Shown: piece after piece, positions 36,234 to 45,569 of the stretch
How the letters are laid out: each line of letters starts with the position of its first letter
How positions within the stretch are numbered: the first letter of the stretch is position 1
Assembly: GCA_963830715.1 (NCBI GenBank)
Contig: CAWHNS010000002.1
Coordinates: 62,001 to 126,000, forward strand
Direction of reading: 5' to 3'
DNA from: CAVVMA01 sp963830715
GTDB taxonomy: Bacteria; Desulfobacterota; Binatia; Binatales; Binataceae
Length of the DNA: 64,000 bases
Program-made: the position numbers and the translations under genes
The notes under the pieces: model-generated
The model's database searches: none
Seen by the model: the letters and a program-made list of their open reading frames with translations, nothing else
Told to the model about the DNA's origin: nothing

Positions 36234-37922
36234 ATGAATCAGCATCAGCCGTCCGGCCTGCTGCGGCGCTACATCTTCTCGACCGATCACAAGAGAATCG
36301 CGAAGCAATATCTGACGCTCAGCCTGATCATGTCGATAGTCGGCGGGTTCACAGCCTACCTCATCCGCTGGCAACTCGCGTGGCCGGAGACCAATATCCC
36401 GGGATGGGGTCCGATCGGACCCGATAACTACAACGCGATCATCACGATGCACGGCACGGTGATGATCTTTTTCGTCGCGATGCCGTTTCTGCTCGGCGCA
36501 TTCGGCAACTTCCTGATCCCGCTGATGATCGGCGCGAATGACATGGCATTCCCGCGCCTGAACATGATTTCGTTCTGGACCCTGGCGACCGCCTCCGCGG
36601 TGCTCGTCGCCTCAATGCTGATGCCGGGCGGGGCCGCCGCCGCCGGATGGACCAGTTACGCGCCGCTCTCCGACAATCCCGTTTACACCGGCGTGGGATG
36701 GGGCCAGAACCTATGGCTTATCGCGGTCGCGCTCGAATTCGCTTCCTTCCTGATGGGCGGAATTAACTTTCTTGTGACCGCGCTCAACCTCCGCGTGCGC
36801 GGCATGACGCTCTGGCGGCTGCCGCTGCTGGTCTGGATGGAGATGACTGCGGCGGTGGTGTTCCTGCTCTCGGTCGGGCCGCTAGTGGCGGGCGCCGTAA
36901 TGCTGTTGATGGATCGCACCCTCGGCACCGCGTTTTTCGCCCCCGAGCGCGGCGGCGACCCGCTGCTGTGGGAGCATCTGTTCTGGTTCTTCGGCCACCC
37001 CGAGGTGTACGTCGTCGCGCTGCCCGGCTTCGGGATCATGCTCGAGGTCCTGCCGGTTTTCTCGCGCAAGCCGGTGTTCGGCTACCGCACGATAGTATGG
37101 TCGACGATCGCGGCTGGCGCGCTCAGCTTCGTCGTCTGGGCCCATCACATGTTCGTCAGCGGGATGGACCCTCGGCTGGCGACGCCCTTCAGCGTGACGA
37201 CGATTCTAATTTCGGTGCCGTTCGCGATCATGGTGTTCTCGATGATCGCGACGGTGTGGGCCGGCGTAATCGAGTTCACCACCCCGATGCTGTTCGCGCT
37301 GGGCGGGCTGGCCACCTTCATAATCGGTGGCGTGACCGGCATCTTCCTGGGTTCCGCCACCACCGACATCTTTCTGCACGGGACCTACTTCGTGGTCGCT
37401 CATTTTCATTACACACTTTTCCCCGTGGTATTCTTCGGGGGTTTCGCCGGCGTGTACTTCTGGTTCCCCAAGATGTTCGGCCGGATGATGAACGAGGCGC
37501 TGGGGCGCGTCCATTTTGCCTTCACCTTCGTGGGCTTCAACGCGATCTTCATTCCGCTGTTCGTCACCGGGTTGCAGGGAAATCCGCGCCGACTCTACGA
37601 GATGAGCACCTACGAATTCCTGAAACCCTTTCAGTACCTGCACGTAATCGCGACGATCGCGACCATCGGGCTGTTGCTTGGCCAGTTGCCGTTCGCGCTG
37701 AACTTCGGCTGGAGCATGATGCGCGGCAGGCGAGCTCCGGCCAACCCGTGGCGGGCCAACACGCTGGAGTGGGCCACCGATTCTCCGCCGCCGCACGAGA
37801 ATTTCAGGCGGCTGCCGGCGGTCTATCGCGATCCCTACGATTACAGCGTGCCGGGCGCTGCCCGTGACTGGATACCGCAGACGGAAGCGAAGGAGGCCGA
37901 GCCGGCGCTGCTCGCGGACTGA
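36234..37922 (+). CDS. coxA: Cytochrome c oxidase subunit I, K-channel lysine absent
   Basis: 562 residues, twelve helices. Low-spin haem His is in ITMHGTVMIFF. The D-channel entry NDMAFPRLNMISFW is intact. The CuB and cross-link motif FFGHPEVYVVALPGFGI has the E and the His-Tyr pair. VWAHHMFVSGMD supplies the other CuB histidines and YFVVAHFHYTLF the haem a and a3 ligands. At the position of the K-channel lysine (TGIKVFSWIAT in Paracoccus) this protein has FAIMVFSMIATVW, so Lys is Met. Catalyses O2 reduction with proton pumping in the family. Confidence 0.95.
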   Translation: MNQHQPSGLLRRYIFSTDHKRIAKQYLTLSLIMSIVGGFTAYLIRWQLAWPETNIPGWGPIGPDNYNAIITMHGTVMIFFVAMPFLLGAFGNFLIPLMIGANDMAFPRLNMISFWTLATASAVLVASMLMPGGAAAAGWTSYAPLSDNPVYTGVGWGQNLWLIAVALEFASFLMGGINFLVTALNLRVRGMTLWRLPLLVWMEMTAAVVFLLSVGPLVAGAVMLLMDRTLGTAFFAPERGGDPLLWEHLFWFFGHPEVYVVALPGFGIMLEVLPVFSRKPVFGYRTIVWSTIAAGALSFVVWAHHMFVSGMDPRLATPFSVTTILISVPFAIMVFSMIATVWAGVIEFTTPMLFALGGLATFIIGGVTGIFLGSATTDIFLHGTYFVVAHFHYTLFPVVFFGGFAGVYFWFPKMFGRMMNEALGRVHFAFTFVGFNAIFIPLFVTGLQGNPRRLYEMSTYEFLKPFQYLHVIATIATIGLLLGQLPFALNFGWSMMRGRRAPANPWRANTLEWATDSPPPHENFRRLPAVYRDPYDYSVPGAARDWIPQTEAKEAEPALLAD

Positions 37923-37957
37923 GGCGCTGGCTCTGCGCGCGTGATCGGCTGGATGGG

Positions 37958-38554
37958 ATGAGCACTACACACAGCATCGCCGGGATTTCGGCACTCGAGG
38001 CGCCGGCGCTGGAGTCGGGAAAGCTCGGCGTCTGGTGGTTTCTGGCCTCCGAGATCATGGTTTTCGGCGGGCTGATTGGTTGCTACTCGCTGTTCCGGAT
38101 CGCTGGCGGCGGATGGGCGGATCAGGCGGCGCACGTGAATTGGCGCTTGGGCGCTATCAATACGCTGGTCCTGGTGACGAGCAGTATGACCATGATTCTC
38201 GCGCTGAGCGCCGCGCGCGCCAATCGCGAGCGCCGGGCCGCAAACTTCCTCCTCGCGACGGTGCTGCTCGGACTCCTGTTTCTCGGAGTCAAGTCGGTTG
38301 AGTATTCACGAGAGATCGCCGACGGCTTCACGCCTTCGTCGGGGATGTTCTGGTCCTTCTATTTCATGATGACCGGCCTTCACGGATTGCACGTGACCGG
38401 CGGGATCGTGCTCAACTCGGTGCTCGCCGTCTCCGCCAGGCGCGGCACGTTGTTCTCAGGCCACCATGAGGCGCGAATCGAGTTCGCCGGACTGTACTGG
38501 CACTTCGTCGATGTGGTCTGGATCTTCCTCTTTCCGCTCCTCTACCTCGCATGA
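37958..38554 (+). CDS. coxC: Cytochrome c oxidase subunit III
   Basis: 198 residues, five helices typical of short bacterial CtaE. LGVWWFLASEIMVFGGLIGC starts the family, with EYSREIADGFTPSSGMFWSF and LHGLHVTGGIVLN (conserved His), ending YWHFVDVVWIFLFPLLYLA. 35 bases after coxA. Confidence 0.93.
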   Translation: MSTTHSIAGISALEAPALESGKLGVWWFLASEIMVFGGLIGCYSLFRIAGGGWADQAAHVNWRLGAINTLVLVTSSMTMILALSAARANRERRAANFLLATVLLGLLFLGVKSVEYSREIADGFTPSSGMFWSFYFMMTGLHGLHVTGGIVLNSVLAVSARRGTLFSGHHEARIEFAGLYWHFVDVVWIFLFPLLYLA

Positions 38555-38580
38555 TGCAAAAACCAGAGAGGATGGGCCGA

Positions 38581-38863
38581 TGACCAGCAGTGCGGAAACT
38601 TCCGATCGCGGCTACGTGGTGATCTGGGTCTGGCTCGTCGTGCTGCTCGGCGCGGGCATGCTGGTGTTTTCGCTGCCGATTCCCGCCTGACGGCCCTTGG
38701 GCTGATTTTCGCGATCGCCGGCATCAAGGCGACGCTCGTGCTGCGTGATTACATGCACCTCAAGTCGGAGCGCCTGCTGGTGTACGCTCTGGCGGCAATC
38801 CCCGCGCTTCTGGCGCTGGCGCTCGCGCTGGTCCTGATACCTGACATTGTCTACCGAAAATGA
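38581..38863 (+). CDS. Cytochrome c oxidase subunit IV-type small subunit, frameshifted near 38688
   Basis: From ATG 38581: SSAETSDRGYVVIWVWLVVL forms helix 1 and stops prematurely after LPIPA. In another frame the family continues with LTALGLIFAIAGIKATLVLR, DYMHLKSERLL and a third helix, ending DIVYRK at 38863. KATLVxxxYMHLK is the diagnostic prokaryotic COX4 signature. About 93 residues when joined. Confidence 0.8.
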
Positions 38864-38873
38864 CAGGCGCGCC

Positions 38874-39125
38874 GTGATAGCCGCCATAAACCGAAGCAGT
38901 GCCGCGCGATTGCTTGCGATCTTGGCGGCTGCCGTGACCTGGCGCGCGGCGCCGGCGCTCGGATGCGCCGCGTGCTTTGCCGCCTCGAACCAGGGAACCT
39001 TGCAGGGCTTCTATCTGAGCACCGTGCTGCTGACCGCGATGCCCTTCCTGATCGTCGCGGCCTTCCTGCTCTACGCGCGCCACGAGCGTTCTTCGCGCCG
39101 CGATCAGGTGTCCGGACCCAAATGA
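38874..39125 (+). CDS. Small membrane protein of the oxidase operon
   Basis: 83 residues from GTG 38874. First hydrophobic segment LLAILAAAVTWRAAPALGC may be a signal or anchor, followed by CAACF (Cys pair) and a second helix STVLLTAMPFLIVAAFLLYA, with a basic tail. Eleven bases after the subunit IV gene, so in the operon. Similar two-helix proteins with a CxxC-like pair occur beside caa3/aa3 operons, but I do not recognise a named family. Confidence 0.6.
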   Translation: MIAAINRSSAARLLAILAAAVTWRAAPALGCAACFAASNQGTLQGFYLSTVLLTAMPFLIVAAFLLYARHERSSRRDQVSGPK

Positions 39126-39230
39126 CGACCTGATATCAGGCTTGCCACTTCATCTACCACGTCGAGGGTTGGTTCGAAGCTGTGCGAGCACGGAGGGTCG
39201 GTCACTTTCACTTACGGCCTCATCGTCGAG

Positions 39231-39258
39231 CACGACCAGTCGCACGACCAGTCGCACG
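39231..39258. repeat. 12-bp tandem repeat (2.3 copies)
   Basis: CACGACCAGTCG at 39231-39242 and 39243-39254, plus CACG. It lies in the 250-base gap upstream of the sigma-54 activator gene, where nothing else stands out. Confidence 0.7.
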
Positions 39259-39375
39259 TTTGGGTGCCTGAAAAGTTCGTTGCGCGCCCACTCGCGGTGC
39301 CACGGCGATGGCAGCGGACGAGGGCCCTTTGCATCTTGACGCGATGCCTCGGTAAGGTACACAAGCAGAAGTCAA

Positions 39376-40921
39376 ATGACTCCAACAGAACCGGCGCGAA
39401 ATAGGGCCGCCGCGCCAGAAGCCGATCCGGTCGCGCCTCGGCCGACCCGGAGCGGTCCGCGCCACTATCACCTGCTGTGGGACGAGGAGCTCGAGGCGCT
39501 GCGGCCGATCCTGGAGCTGATTCTCGCCCGGCTGGACGAGGTCATCCAGCATTGGTACCAGCTATACGCGTTGCATTTTGGCGATGAGCGCGCGCTCAGC
39601 GAGCATGAATTCCGCGACATTTTCCGAAATGCATTCTCGAGAAACACGCAGCACCTGCTCGATCGCGACATGGATCGCTACGCTATCGATACGATCCGGA
39701 CCGGCGAGTTACTGTGCGAGCGGAACGTGCCTTTCGCGGAGATCGTGGCCTCGCTGCATCTCTACGAGGAGAGCGCCTACTCAGTGTTTCCGGACCCTCA
39801 GCCGCCAGCTCGAGATCTACACCATCTTCGACAAACTGAGCCACGTGCGGATGATTCTGCTGGCCGATGCGTACTTCCGATCCGCGTCGGCAACCACCGG
39901 CGCGCGTATCCAGGCGCTGGAACGGCAGGCGGCGCTGCTCGCCAGACGGGAACGGCGCGTCTTCCACGGCTTGGTCGGGGCGAGCGCAGCCATGCTCCGC
40001 CTGTACGATCGTATCGAGGCGGCCGGTGCAACCCGCGGCACTGTGCTTATCGTCGGCGAGAGCGGATCCGGCAAGGAGCTGGTGGCGCGCGCGATTCACG
40101 AGTGCGGCGCGAATCCGGCGGCGCCGTTCGTCGCGTTCAATTGCGCGGCGATTCCCAAGGACCTGATCGAGAGCGAGCTGTTCGGCTACAAGCGCGGCGC
40201 GTTCAGCGGCGCGAACGCCGATTATCTGGGGCTGTTCCGGGCAGCCGAAGGCGGCACTCTGTTCCTGGACGAAGTCACCGAGATGAGTCCTGAGACGCAG
40301 AGCAAACTGCTTCGCGCACTGCAGGAACGCAGCGTGAGGCCGGTCGGCTCGACTCGGGAAGTTCCGGTTGACGTGCGCTTGATTGCGTCAACCAATTGCG
40401 AACCCGAGGCGGCGCTGCGCTCGGGTAAACTGCGCCAGGATCTCTACTACCGACTGCAAGCCAACGTGCTCGAGGTGCCGCCGCTGCGTGAACGGCTGGA
40501 CGATGTCCTGGCGCTGGTCGAGCACTTCATCGCCCTCTTCAACGAGAAACTTCGGCCCCGCGTCATCGTGGACGGAATCGAGCCGGACGCGCTCGAGGCG
40601 ATGCGCAAGCATTCGTGGCCGGGCAACGTTCGCGAGTTGTCCAACGCGATCGAGGGGGCGTTTACCTTCGGCCGCTCCCCGCTGATCCGGCTTGAGAACC
40701 TCCCGCGCGGCATCGCTAATGTTTCTATTGGCGTGGCCTCGCGATCCTCCCTGGCGGCTGAGCCGGCCGCCGGCGTTCCCATCGCTTCGTTCGCCGACAC
40801 CGAGCGCGATCTCATCGCGCGAGCGCTGACGGCTACCGACGGAAACAAGGTCGCCGCCGCGAAGCTGCTTCAGATCTCGCGCAAGAAGCTATACGCCAAG
40901 ATCGCCAAATACGGCCTATGA
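39376..40921 (+). CDS. Sigma-54-dependent transcriptional activator, frameshifted near 39795
   Basis: About 515 residues. N-terminal helical sensor-like domain (about 30-150: LDEVIQHWYQLYALHFGDER, then FAEIVASLHLYEESAYSVF) of no family I can name with confidence; no receiver, GAF or PAS pattern seen. After the indel comes a short coiled linker (IQALERQAALLARRERR), then the AAA+ core: Walker A GESGSGKE, GAFSGA (sigma-54 loop, Thr to Ser), Walker B GGTLFLDE, ASTNCEPE, WPGNVRELSNAI. A Fis-type helix-turn-helix ends the protein (NKVAAAKLLQISRKKLYAKI). Natural candidate to activate the sigma-54 promoter at 35416. Confidence 0.87.
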
Positions 40922-40975
40922 ACGGGCTGGCCAGCCACTGGCGCGGACTTCTTGGAACAAGACCAGGCCGCCGCG

Positions 40976-42315
40976 CTAGCTTTGGGAACCTGTATGTCGC
41001 TCATGTACCCAGTCCTCCGCCCGCAGGTATGCCCTCACGCCCGCGGCGGCCATAATCCGTAGCGGCTCCGGCGGCCACGGGATAACGCGGCGGTTGACGA
41101 ACGGACAATCGAGCAGATCGCTTTTGCGTCCGAGAAGAAGATCGCGCAGCACCTGCGCGTTCAGATGCGTCAGGGAAACCCCGTGGCCAATGCAGCCGAC
41201 GCTGTAAACCGCGCGCTCGTCTCGCAAATAGCCGAGCGCCGGCACCAGATCCAAGGTGACCGAGAACGGCCCGCCCCATCGGTGAGTGATCCGGACGCCC
41301 TTCAACGAGGGAAAGAGGAAGCCGATGTGCTCCTCAAGATGATCCCACACGGCTTGATTGCTGTCGGCGTCGAGCCTGTTCCTGTAGGTCAGCCCGACCG
41401 GACCGCCGCCTATCACCAGGCGGTTGTCCGGCGTGCGGCGGTAATAATGAATCAGGTTGCGCGCGTCCTCCACCCCCTCGAAGCCCTTCCAGCCGATCGG
41501 CTCCAACTGCGCCGGCGTCAGCGGCTCGGTTGCGATCATGTAGGTGAAAGCGGGAATCTGCTTGCGCCTTAGTTGCGGGAAGAGGTGCGAGTAGGCGTTG
41601 GTCGCGAATACCAGCTTCTGGGCGCTGACGGTTCCCTCCGGCGTCTTCAGCTCGAAAATCGGCTGTGATGTGATCTCCGTTACCGGCGTGTTCTCGTACA
41701 CCGATACGCCGAGCTTCAGCGCGAGCCGCTTCTCCTCCCGAACCAGCTTGGCCGGATTCACCAGCAGCAGGCGCGGCTCCCACATCGCACCGATGTAACG
41801 CGGTGAGTTGACCCGACCCTGACCGCCTCCGGGTCGATCCAGTCGATCCCTCCGAAACCCAGCGACTTCATCAGCTCCACTTCGTGATGGAGCCGAACAA
41901 CGTAGGCTGGCGCAGTTGCCACCCTCAAAAAGCCGGGACGGATCCGGTCGCAGTCCAGCTTCTCCCGCTGGATGAGATCGTCCAGTGTGTCTACCGCGCG
42001 TTCCATGAAGGCGTGCGCTTCCTTGAGGAACTGCTTGCCGCGAATCATCGCGGTAGTCCCGAAGCCAAGCCCGACCACCGTCATCCCGAATGAACCATTC
42101 CTGCCGCTCGCGCCGTACCCGATCGTGCGGGCCTCCAGCACCGCGACCTTAAGCGCGGCGTCGGCGCGTCTCAGTTCGCAGGCGGTCGCAATCCCTGTGA
42201 AGCCGCCGCCGATCACCGCGACATCGACCGCGATGTCGCCCCTGAGCGAAGGCTCGGGCGTGTACGGTCCGTAAGTATCCAGCCACAGCGACAAAGGTGA
42301 ATCGGGTAATCGCAT
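40976..42315 (-). CDS. FAD-dependent oxidoreductase, DAO family (PuuB/OrdL-like), frameshifted near 41810
   Basis: Oxidises an amine or amino acid derivative using FAD. From ATG 42315: SLWLDTYGPYTPEP, FAD loop VAVIGGGFTGIATACEL, and GYGASGRNGSFGM typical of gamma-glutamylputrescine oxidoreductase-like enzymes. The frame then shifts near 41810, resuming VNSPRYIGAMWEPRLLLVNP, LVFATNAYSHL, and the C-terminal FAD loop VYSVGCIGHGVSLTHLNA. About 445 residues joined. Lies next to, but not clearly within, the 42.4-62.8 kb operon (77-base gap). Confidence 0.87.
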
Positions 42316-42392
42316 GGAGGGCTCCCACTATCGCTGGCGTTTCCCGCGCGTTGCCACCTGGCACGCCTTGTCGCTCAATTCACGCGGAACGC

Positions 42393-43172
42393 CTACTGAT
42401 TTGGAGTCGTCACCGCCAATTCCATCCGTTCTTTGCCGACGGGATCGCCAAAGTACTCGATGTATCGAAGCACCAGCGCTCTCTCCCGAGCACTCAGAAG
42501 ATCCCTGAAGGCCGGCATCGCCGTCTTCGGCTTGCCGTTGCTTACGACCGAGAAGAGATAGACCTCACTCTGCTTGCTCATCCAGAGCGTATCGGTAAAA
42601 TCACGAGGCTCCGGGGAAAGAAGAGTTCCAACCGGACCTGCGCCGTTTCCCCACTGCCCGTGGCATCCTTTGCAGTTGCTCGCATAGATGCTGCGGCCCG
42701 CATCGTACTCGGTCAGACCGTTTCGAGTCTCAGGAATCGAGCTCGCCGAAACTGGTTGCGCCCTTGTAGTGACTGATTCCCGGTTGAGACGCCGCAAGTA
42801 GGCGATCAACCCGTCGATCTCCGGGCCGGAAAGATTGTCGAAAGACGGCATCGGACTTTGAGGCATTACCGCTCCTGGATCAATCAGATAGGCTCGATAC
42901 CAGTCGGCTGTTCGCCGCGGCGTCTTGCGAAGGTCAGGAGGTAATCCCGTTCGAGCGTCGCGAGCACTATAGGGAAGAGCGGCGATGGTTCCATACATAT
43001 GACAATGAGATTGGCATTGCTCTCGAACAAACACCGCGTAGCCCAGACGCTCAGCCGAGCTGAGCCGTTTTTCCGGGTCAGACCTGCAACCAGCCGCCAG
43101 AGATGCCGCGAGCAAGGCGATAGCGAAGAGCGTTGTCGAATTGAAGAAAGTTGGTGGTCGGCGCAGTAACAC
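42393..43172 (-). CDS. Diheme cytochrome c lipoprotein with one CX3CH haem site
   Basis: 259 residues. Signal ends in a lipobox ASLAAGC. First cytochrome domain: EQCQSHCHMYG, where three residues (Q, S, H) separate the two cysteines instead of two, followed by a normal axial Met loop MPSFDNLSGPEIDGLIAYL. Second domain: NCKGCHGQWGNGAGP (CXXCH) with TAMPAFRDLLS. Periplasm-facing, anchored by lipid. Last gene of the large operon, 15 bases after the pentaheme gene; probably an electron exit carrier of the bc-like module. Confidence 0.88.
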   Translation of the reverse strand: MLLRRPPTFFNSTTLFAIALLAASLAAGCRSDPEKRLSSAERLGYAVFVREQCQSHCHMYGTIAALPYSARDARTGLPPDLRKTPRRTADWYRAYLIDPGAVMPQSPMPSFDNLSGPEIDGLIAYLRRLNRESVTTRAQPVSASSIPETRNGLTEYDAGRSIYASNCKGCHGQWGNGAGPVGTLLSPEPRDFTDTLWMSKQSEVYLFSVVSNGKPKTAMPAFRDLLSARERALVLRYIEYFGDPVGKERMELAVTTPNQ

Positions 43173-43187
43173 CGTGTGGCACCCCGC

Positions 43188-44270
43188 TTATCGCAGCGTG
43201 GTCAGGTAGGTTGTTAAGGCCCCTATTTGCTGTCGAGTAAGATTGAGCTGAGGCATCTTACCGCCGGGCAGGACCTCCGCCGGCTCACGAAGCAGCCTGG
43301 CCAGGTCCTTCGCGTCCCGCTTCCTTCCGATATATGTCAATGCTGGCCCAACTTGGCCACCCCTCATTCCGATCGAGTGGCACATGATGCAACCGGCGCC
43401 ATCGAAAAGCTCCCTTCCGTGATAGGTCACCCGGACCGGGCCGGTCATCTCGGGGCCGGCTTCAGCCGCAGCGCCGGACGGTTCGGTCGAATTGGATCCC
43501 GCGCTCTTCATCGACGCTATCGTATAACGAGACTGTTCCGAGTCGCCGCGCAGCGTTAACAGATAGATGGTGATATCTTTTATCTGATCCCGCGAGAGCG
43601 GGAACACGGGCATAGTGGAACCTACGACGACAGACTCCGGCCGGGCCAGATGTGCATATAGCCAGAGCCAAGTTCGCTGGCTTCCGACCGCAGTGAGGTC
43701 GGGGCCTTCCTGCCCGCCGACGCCTTTGATCTGGTGACAACCCATGCACAGGAAGCGATTCATCAATTGACTGCCACGGATCACCGCCGACGTGGCCTGA
43801 GTTGGCAAGGCCTCGGACCCGTGGCAGTTGTAGCAGGCAGCCTGAATGTATTCCCCCTTTACCAGCGGATGTGACGGACCTTCGCCCTGGCCGTGAGCCT
43901 CCATCGTGGTTACGGCTCTTCCCTCGCCGCCATGACAGATGACGCAACCGAACTTCTCCGGGGGATGACTCCGCAACAGCGCAGAGTGTTGCCTCAAGGG
44001 TTCCGGGCCATCCTTGAATGCCGGGTCGTCGATAGCTATATGACAGCTCACGCAACGCTCGACCGTACCAACTTGCGTCGGAAGGATTTGCTTTACCTCG
44101 ACCGCCTGACTGCTGGCCCACACCCTCTGCTCCGCGGTATGCGCACGAACAAAGGCCAAATGGTAGTAGGTTCCTTGATACGTCGCCCACTCTTGGTCGA
44201 AGCTGTGGCGGAAAGCCCATCCGAAGGTGACCGTGAGAGCGAGACCCGCCACAGCGACCCACTTTTCCAT
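43188..44270 (-). CDS. Membrane-anchored pentaheme cytochrome c
   Basis: 360 residues. N-terminal uncleaved-looking helix VAVAGLALTVTFGWAF. Five CXXCH sites: CVSCH, CVICH, CYNCH, CMGCH in the first 190 residues and CIMCH near residue 290. The first three have the short spacing of multihaem proteins; the last two form class I cytochrome domains with Met ligands (STMPVFPL and GKMPQLNL). A Ser/Ala/Glu-rich linker precedes the last domain. Follows cytochrome b by 18 bases and stands where cytochrome c1 or f would be in a normal bc operon. Confidence 0.9.
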   Translation of the reverse strand: MEKWVAVAGLALTVTFGWAFRHSFDQEWATYQGTYYHLAFVRAHTAEQRVWASSQAVEVKQILPTQVGTVERCVSCHIAIDDPAFKDGPEPLRQHSALLRSHPPEKFGCVICHGGEGRAVTTMEAHGQGEGPSHPLVKGEYIQAACYNCHGSEALPTQATSAVIRGSQLMNRFLCMGCHQIKGVGGQEGPDLTAVGSQRTWLWLYAHLARPESVVVGSTMPVFPLSRDQIKDITIYLLTLRGDSEQSRYTIASMKSAGSNSTEPSGAAAEAGPEMTGPVRVTYHGRELFDGAGCIMCHSIGMRGGQVGPALTYIGRKRDAKDLARLLREPAEVLPGGKMPQLNLTRQQIGALTTYLTTLR

Positions 44271-44288
44271 AATGTCCAGAGCCAGTTG

Positions 44289-45569
44289 CTACACCGGGGC
44301 GCCCGGCCAGGCTTGCCACGGCCAATAGAACTTCCAGTTGGGGCCGCGGCAAAAGATTCCGATCGTTGTAGTCACTACAATCAGTGTCAAGATAAGCGTC
44401 CAGGCAACGACTATCGGCGTGCGCTCCCGCGCGAACCACACGCCGATCCCCTTTGGCGTCCGATCGACGTAAGGCAGCGCGACGAGGAATGCCGTGAGCA
44501 GCACCGGAACGATGACGCCGCCCCAGAATGCCGAGTAACTCACCATCTCTTGCAGGCCAAGAAAGTACCACGGCGCCTTGGCGGGATTGTTCGGCTGAAG
44601 AGGATTGGCCTGTTGCTCGAGCGGGGCGTTGAACAGCAGCGATGTGGCCATCAGGGCCGCCATCAGAACCAGGAAAACTGCCAGCTCGACGTAGAGTACG
44701 GTGGGAAAGGTCTGGACGACCACGTCGGATCGCGGGACTATGGCAGCTTTTGCCTCGGCCGGTCCGCGATTTTCGTTTGGATGGGCCAGGCCACCATCCT
44801 TGATGACCCGCCAGATGTGATAGTTAATGAGCAGGGCGGCAAAACAAGGTATTGCTATCACGTGCAGGGCATAAAAGCGCAACAGTGCGTCGCTCCCGAC
44901 TGCATTGCCGCCTAACAGAAGATAGCGGAGCTTTGGCCCGACAAGCGGAGCGTAGCCCGCGATGTTCGTGCCTACCGTCACTGCCCAAAACGAAAGCTGA
45001 TCCCAAGGCAGAAGGTAACCGGTAAAGCTTAGCGCCAGGGTCAGAAAGAGCAGCATTACCCCGAGAATCCAGTTGAACTCTCTGGGCGGTTTGTATGCCC
45101 CTGTGTAGAATACCCGACACATATGAAGCGCGACTGCCGCCACCATCGCTTCACCGCCCCAGCGATGCAGGTTGCGCATCAGCTGGCCGAAGGCTACCAC
45201 GTAGTCAATGTCCAAAATGCGGCCATAGGCCCCAGTGGTTGACGGCTCGTAGTAGAACATGAGATAGACGCCGGTTATCCACTCGATGATAAATAGATAG
45301 AAACAGATCAGGCCGAGCCCGAAAGTGTACGTCGGACTGATGCTTCGGCGGTAAACCCTGGTCGGATGGACATGAAGAACCAGGTTGTTCACTATGACGC
45401 CGAGCCGCTGTCGCGGGCTCCACGGATATGGTCCCCGGAAAATCGATCGATAGATGACGCCAAGCGCCTGATGCGGGGCCGTAAGCGAGCCTTTCAGCAC
45501 TCGGCCGAGATACTGGGACGCGCCGATGTGACGACTGGTCTTGCGGTCCTGCGGCTGGTCCTGATTCAT
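44289..45569 (-). CDS. Cytochrome b of a b6f-like bc complex
   Basis: 426 residues from ATG 45569, overlapping the upstream stop as ATGA. Eight helices, b6 and subunit IV regions in one chain. Haem ligands: H-x13-H in NLHRWGGEAMVAAVALHMCR and H-x14-H in ALHVIAIPCFAALLINYH; the x14 spacing is b6f-type rather than mitochondrial bc1. The Qo-site PEWY motif reads APWYFLGLQE. Oxidises quinol and passes electrons to the Rieske protein and haems b. Confidence 0.93.
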   Translation of the reverse strand: MNQDQPQDRKTSRHIGASQYLGRVLKGSLTAPHQALGVIYRSIFRGPYPWSPRQRLGVIVNNLVLHVHPTRVYRRSISPTYTFGLGLICFYLFIIEWITGVYLMFYYEPSTTGAYGRILDIDYVVAFGQLMRNLHRWGGEAMVAAVALHMCRVFYTGAYKPPREFNWILGVMLLFLTLALSFTGYLLPWDQLSFWAVTVGTNIAGYAPLVGPKLRYLLLGGNAVGSDALLRFYALHVIAIPCFAALLINYHIWRVIKDGGLAHPNENRGPAEAKAAIVPRSDVVVQTFPTVLYVELAVFLVLMAALMATSLLFNAPLEQQANPLQPNNPAKAPWYFLGLQEMVSYSAFWGGVIVPVLLTAFLVALPYVDRTPKGIGVWFARERTPIVVAWTLILTLIVVTTTIGIFCRGPNWKFYWPWQAWPGAPV

